Origin: Chitinophaga sp. E66
Lineage (GTDB): Bacteria; Bacteroidota; Bacteroidia; Chitinophagales; Chitinophagaceae
Direction of reading: 5' to 3'
DNA: 64,000 nt
NCBI GenBank assembly: GCA_019285755.1
Contig: CP079103.1
Location: 6,223,534 to 6,287,533 of the forward strand
Positions 60,717-64,000 of this stretch are shown piece by piece. Numbering within the stretch: the stretch's first letter is position 1; each line of letters starts with the position of its first letter. The notes beneath the pieces are model-generated. The model did not search any database. It saw only the letters and a list, made by a program, of their open reading frames with translations, and was not told where the DNA came from. Position numbers and translations under genes: made by a program.

Positions 60717-62457
60717 ATGCGCGTTACCGGCATATTGTTTCTGGCATTATGGGGCTGCTCGCCGTTTCCTGCGGCAGCCAGCGCAAAAGCGCCGCCCTTA
60801 TTCCCGCTCCATTGCAACAGGAAATCCTGGCGCAACGGGCGGATAGCCTGTTTTTGCCGCACAGCGCTCTAAAATGCTCGGCGATTATAAAACCGCCATC
60901 ACCCAATATTCCGATTATTTACGCCTAAACCGTGATAACGCGGCCGTTTATTATGAACTGAGCCGATTGTTCATGGAAGCCCGTAATCCGCAGTATGCAC
61001 TGGGATTCGCCCGCCGTGCCGCCGCTATGGATTCGTCCAACAAATGGTACCAAATGGCCCTGGCGGAAGCATTTTCCGTTAATGAGATGTTCGATAGCGC
61101 GGCAGTAGTTTATGACCGGTTGATGAAGGGCAGTCCACAGGATGATGATCTTCTTTTCAACAAAGGGCTTTCACTTTCTAAAGCGCGCCATTTCTCAGAA
61201 GCTATCAGCATTTTCGATACGCTTGAAACCCGGGTTGGGCTCAACGATGAGATCGTTTTCCAGAAACAACGGATCTACATGCGGCTTAATATGCCTGATA
61301 ATGCCGCCGCCGAAGTGAGGCGCCTCATTACCCAGGAACCAGAAGAACTACGATACTGGGGCCTGCTGGCGGAGATCTATGAAGCGGTAGACCGCCAGGC
61401 GGAAGCCAAGGCCGTCTATGATACGATCCTTATGATCGATCCCCAACATCCCCGGGCACTTATCGCAGTCGCGAACCTGGAAAAACGCAATGGGAACGAA
61501 GCCAGGTACCGCGCATTTCTACTGAAAGCATTTAATAATCCTGATTTCAGCATCGACGAAAAGGTATCATTTGTATATCCCTACCTCCAGATGCTCGAGA
61601 CGGATACGACCAAGCGGGCCGAAGGTATCATGCTGGCTAACCTTATCGTGGAATCACACCCGACAGATGCGAAAGCTTACGCACTCAGGGCCGATATGTA
61701 TTCACAGGCAGACGTGCCGGACAGCGCATTGATCAATTATAAACTTGCGCTGGACCTCGACTCCACCAAATTTAGCGTCTGGTACCAACTCATGTACCTT
61801 TATTCAAGGACCGAACAACCCGATTCCCTCCTTCGCGTCAGCAGCCATGTGATGCAGCTGTTCCCGCGCGAATTTATGGGATATTACTTCAACGGGCTGG
61901 CCAACTACTTTAAACAAAGATATGATGCCGCGTCTACCTCGCTGAACGGCGCACTGGAGATCGGCGGTGAAAAACGCTTCGTGGCTGATGTATATGCCCT
62001 GCTGGGAGATACTTATCATGCCAGCGGCCTGCACACGCGCAGCGATAGCTGCTACGAGATCGTACTGGGCATGCGCCCGAAGGATCATATCGTCATGAAT
62101 AACTACAGTTATTACCTGTCTATGCGTGGCGAAAAACTAGACAAGGCCGAGGCCCTGAGCCGGAAAGCCATCGAGCTGAAGCCGGACAGTCCTACCTACC
62201 TGGACACCTACGCATGGATCCTTTTCCGCCTGGGCCGCTATCGCGATGCCAGGCTGTGGATCGAAAAAGCGCTCGAATTTACAGACGCACAGCAAGATCC
62301 TGACGTGCTGGAGCATTACGGAGACATTCTTTTCAACCTCAATGAAAAGGACAAAGCGATGCAGTATTGGCAGATGGCGCGTGCCAAAGGGGCTAATTCC
62401 CATGGTCTTGCCCGCAAAATCGCTGAAAAGCGTTACATCAAAAACATCGACCGTTGA
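60717..62457 (+). CDS. Tetratricopeptide-repeat lipoprotein
   Basis: About 580 residues. The ATG at 60717 gives 'MRVTGILFLALWGLLAVSCG' (lipobox with Cys19, after restoring one G near 60755), then, after another gap near 60858, 'AQRSKMLGDYKTAITQYSDY'. At least ten TPR-type helix pairs follow ('AVYYELSRLFMEARNPQYAL', 'RYDAASTSLNGALEIGGEKR', 'AWILFRLGRYRDARLWIEKA'). The gene is tightly coupled to dut (3 bp) and precedes DUF4292 by 32 bp. Likely a periplasmic-side assembly scaffold; this gene order with DUF4292 and EnvC is common in Bacteroidota. Specific role unknown. Confidence 0.88.
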
Positions 62458-62489
62458 ATGGCGGGCGAAAAAAATCGTCGAACAGTATC

Positions 62490-63321
62490 ATGACACGTAA
62501 AATAGAACTTCCAATTGTTGCATCGCTGATCAGTCTGGCACTATTCTCTTGCCGTTCCACGCGCATCACCCGCGCCACTTTCCCGTCCGATTCTACCGCA
62601 CCCGCTGCCCGTCCCGATTCTGTGGATGTAGATAAGGCGATGGCAGAAGCGCGCGAGATAAGAGACAAAGTGAAAGGCAACCGTGTGTCCTATGAGACGT
62701 TTACGGCAGATGTAAAGATGGATTTCGAAGACGATCGTGGCAAGAAAGGCAATAACCGGGAGTGAATATCCGGATGCAGTACGACAGTGCCATTTGGGTG
62801 CGCATCGGCGGCCCGCTGAATGTGGAAGGCGCGCGAATCCTCATCACCCGCGACAGCATCAAAGTGACCAACCGGCTGGAAGGAAGGTGATGCTGCGCAG
62901 CACCAGTGAAGGCCAGGAGCTGATGAAGCTCAACATGAGCCTCACCGAGCTGCAGGATCTGCTCGTAGGTAATCCCGTCTTCCTGGGAGATTCCATTCAA
63001 CAGGTGGTACGGACACAATCGATCGTATCTTTTATGTCCAGGATGCAGGAACTGGTGAGCCAGTTCAACGTTTTTGCCGACGATTATTCAGTTCAGCAGG
63101 TTAAGATCACCGATGCCGACGGCAGCCGGCCCAACCCGCGGGTAGTCGAACTGACCTATGGCGATTACCGGACTGTGGAAGGCCGCAAACTGGCGTTCCA
63201 ACGGAAGATATATGTGGAAGAAAAGCAGGTTATGAAAGTAGCGCTGGATTTCAAAAAAATGGAGTTCAATAAGCCCGTGAGCTTCCCGTTTCCTATTCCC
63301 GCGTCCTACACCCGCGAATAG
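62490..63321 (+). CDS. DUF4292 lipoprotein
   Basis: About 277 residues. Lipoprotein signal 'LPIVASLISLALFSCRS' (lipobox), a polar linker, then an LolA/LolB-like beta body: 'YETFTADVKMDFEDDRGKKG', 'MQYDSAIWVRIGGPLNVEGA', 'ARILITRDSIKVTNRLEG', 'LTELQDLLVGNPVFLGDSIQ', 'FADDYSVQQVKITDADGSRP' and 'FNKPVSFPFPIPASYTRE'. One-base gaps lie near 62757 and 62885. DUF4292 is known as a Bacteroidota outer-membrane lipoprotein of lipoprotein-carrier type; its cargo is unclear. ATG at 62490 is chosen for the signal peptide. Confidence 0.88.
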
Positions 63322-63372
63322 CATACAATTTCGTTGTATATTTAACGTTAATAAACATCACTTCTTAACAAT

Positions 63373-64000
63373 ATGGTGCAATTGAAAAAGTTCATCCCGT
63401 TACTTATCCTGGTGCTGGCATTAGCGCCGGGTTTACTGCATGCGCAGAACCAAAGCCGGGAAGAGCTGGAGCGAAGGAAGCGCGAACTACAAAAGGAAAT
63501 GGAGGAAGCGCAGTCCATGCTGAAAGAGACTAAGAAGTCCAGCCGGGAAAACCTGGGGCAATTACGCGCCCTGCGGAATAAGATCGATGTGCGTTCCAGG
63601 ATGATCCGCAATATCAACGAGGAGATCAACTTCATAAACGGTGATATCAATACGGCCCTTAGGGACGTTAAGACCCTTCAGCGCGACCTTGATACCCTGA
63701 AAGAACAATACGCACAGCTGATCGTGTCGGCATACAAGAACAGGAACTCTTACGCTTTCCTGAACTTTATCTTCTCCGCCAAAAGCTTCAACGACGCCGT
63801 TAAAGGTATAAATACCTTCAACAATACCGTGAGTTCCGCCGCCGCCAGGCCGATAATATCATCGTGACGCAGGAACAGTTGCGGTTGAAAGTAAAAAATC
63901 TCCAGGACCAACGTGATAAACGCTCAACCGCGCTTACTACCGAGCAAAAGGAACGTGAGACACTAGAGAAGGACCGGAAGGAAAAGGACGAAGTCCTCAG
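63373..64000 (+). CDS. EnvC-type murein hydrolase activator, N-terminal part
   Basis: Cut by the window end; about 210 residues are seen. Signal peptide 'PLLILVLALAPGLLHAQ', then a long coiled coil ('RREELERRKRELQKEMEE'-type heptads, 'NINEEINFINGDINTALRDV', 'LDTLKEQYAQLIVSAYKNRN') with the conserved 'NFIFSAKSFNDAVK' and, after one missing base near 63810, 'RRQADNIIVTQEQLRLK'. The M23 domain expected at the C-terminus lies outside. EnvC-like proteins activate cell-separation amidases. It follows DUF4292 by 51 bp. Confidence 0.9.

Noticed and set aside
1..64000. Widespread pseudogenisation
   Set aside because: Essential genes such as enolase, dut and serC are hit in the same way, breaks fall in homopolymers and nearly all need one added base; sequencing error explains this better.
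1..64000. CRISPR arrays, insertion sequences or prophage
   Set aside because: No regularly spaced repeats, transposase, integrase or phage structural genes were seen on either strand.

Overview
The window reads as a chromosomal segment of a Bacteroidota bacterium, most likely in the Chitinophagaceae (Chitinophaga-like). The evidence is a SusC/SusD pair, a Bacteroides-type ECF sigma/FecR pair, type IX secretion and gliding genes (gldA, gldJ, porU, porV), head-GIN, DUF4292, DUF6134, DUF6266 and 2TM proteins, and promoters of the Bacteroidota type (TTTG or TTG, about 19 nt, then TAnnTTTG). There is no phage, insertion sequence or CRISPR array. One tRNA gene is present, tRNA-Arg(CCU).

Layout. 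1-3.6 kb: end of a SusC/SusD nutrient-uptake locus with a calcineurin-like phosphoesterase. 3.6-8 kb: DNA repair (AlkD-like glycosylase, LigD) with VOC and SRPBCC proteins and a thioredoxin. 8-15.3 kb: DoxX and Crp/Fnr, a seven-haem cytochrome, two tandem 94-residue secreted proteins with the cysteine pattern of peritrophin-A chitin-binding domains, a thioredoxin-DUF1573 lipoprotein, a DUF6266 protein and an unknown exported protein. 15.4-25.7 kb: mostly minus-strand metabolic and envelope genes (acyl-CoA synthetase, YceI, PaaN, TPR, DUF1015, serC, phospholipase-like, DUF502). 25.8-32.6 kb: TetR-controlled RND efflux operon. 32.7-36.6 kb: SGNH hydrolase, AIM24-like protein and an RGG-tailed 2H phosphoesterase. 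36.8-40 kb: sigma/FecR, head-GIN and a small beta-sandwich protein. 40-46.5 kb: KorA, DUF6134, a Gfo/Idh oxidoreductase with an MFS permease, and endonuclease III. 46.7-53.2 kb: FtsB-like, enolase, GldA, a DUF4332 protein, an M23 peptidase, and a peroxiredoxin with a long histone-H1-like tail. 53.3-59.7 kb: gldJ diverging from porU-porV. 59.8-64 kb: ispF, dut, a TPR lipoprotein, DUF4292, and an EnvC-type activator cut by the window end.

A dominant technical feature is that most genes longer than about 500 bp, including essential ones (enolase, dut, serC), are split by frame changes. Nearly all are repaired by restoring one base, usually in a short homopolymer. I read these as uncorrected sequencing deletions rather than gene decay, so genes are given as whole loci with the approximate break points noted. 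All protein lengths assume repaired frames.

The most interesting biology is the pair of peritrophin-like micro-proteins (11041-11652), the peroxiredoxin with a roughly 250-residue Lys/Ala/Pro tail (51941-53222), the RGG-rich 2H phosphoesterase (35329-36633), a LigD without its N-terminal phosphoesterase domain and with an altered KxDG motif, a compact candidate small RNA near 14.4 kb, and a clear palindromic operator over the efflux promoter.
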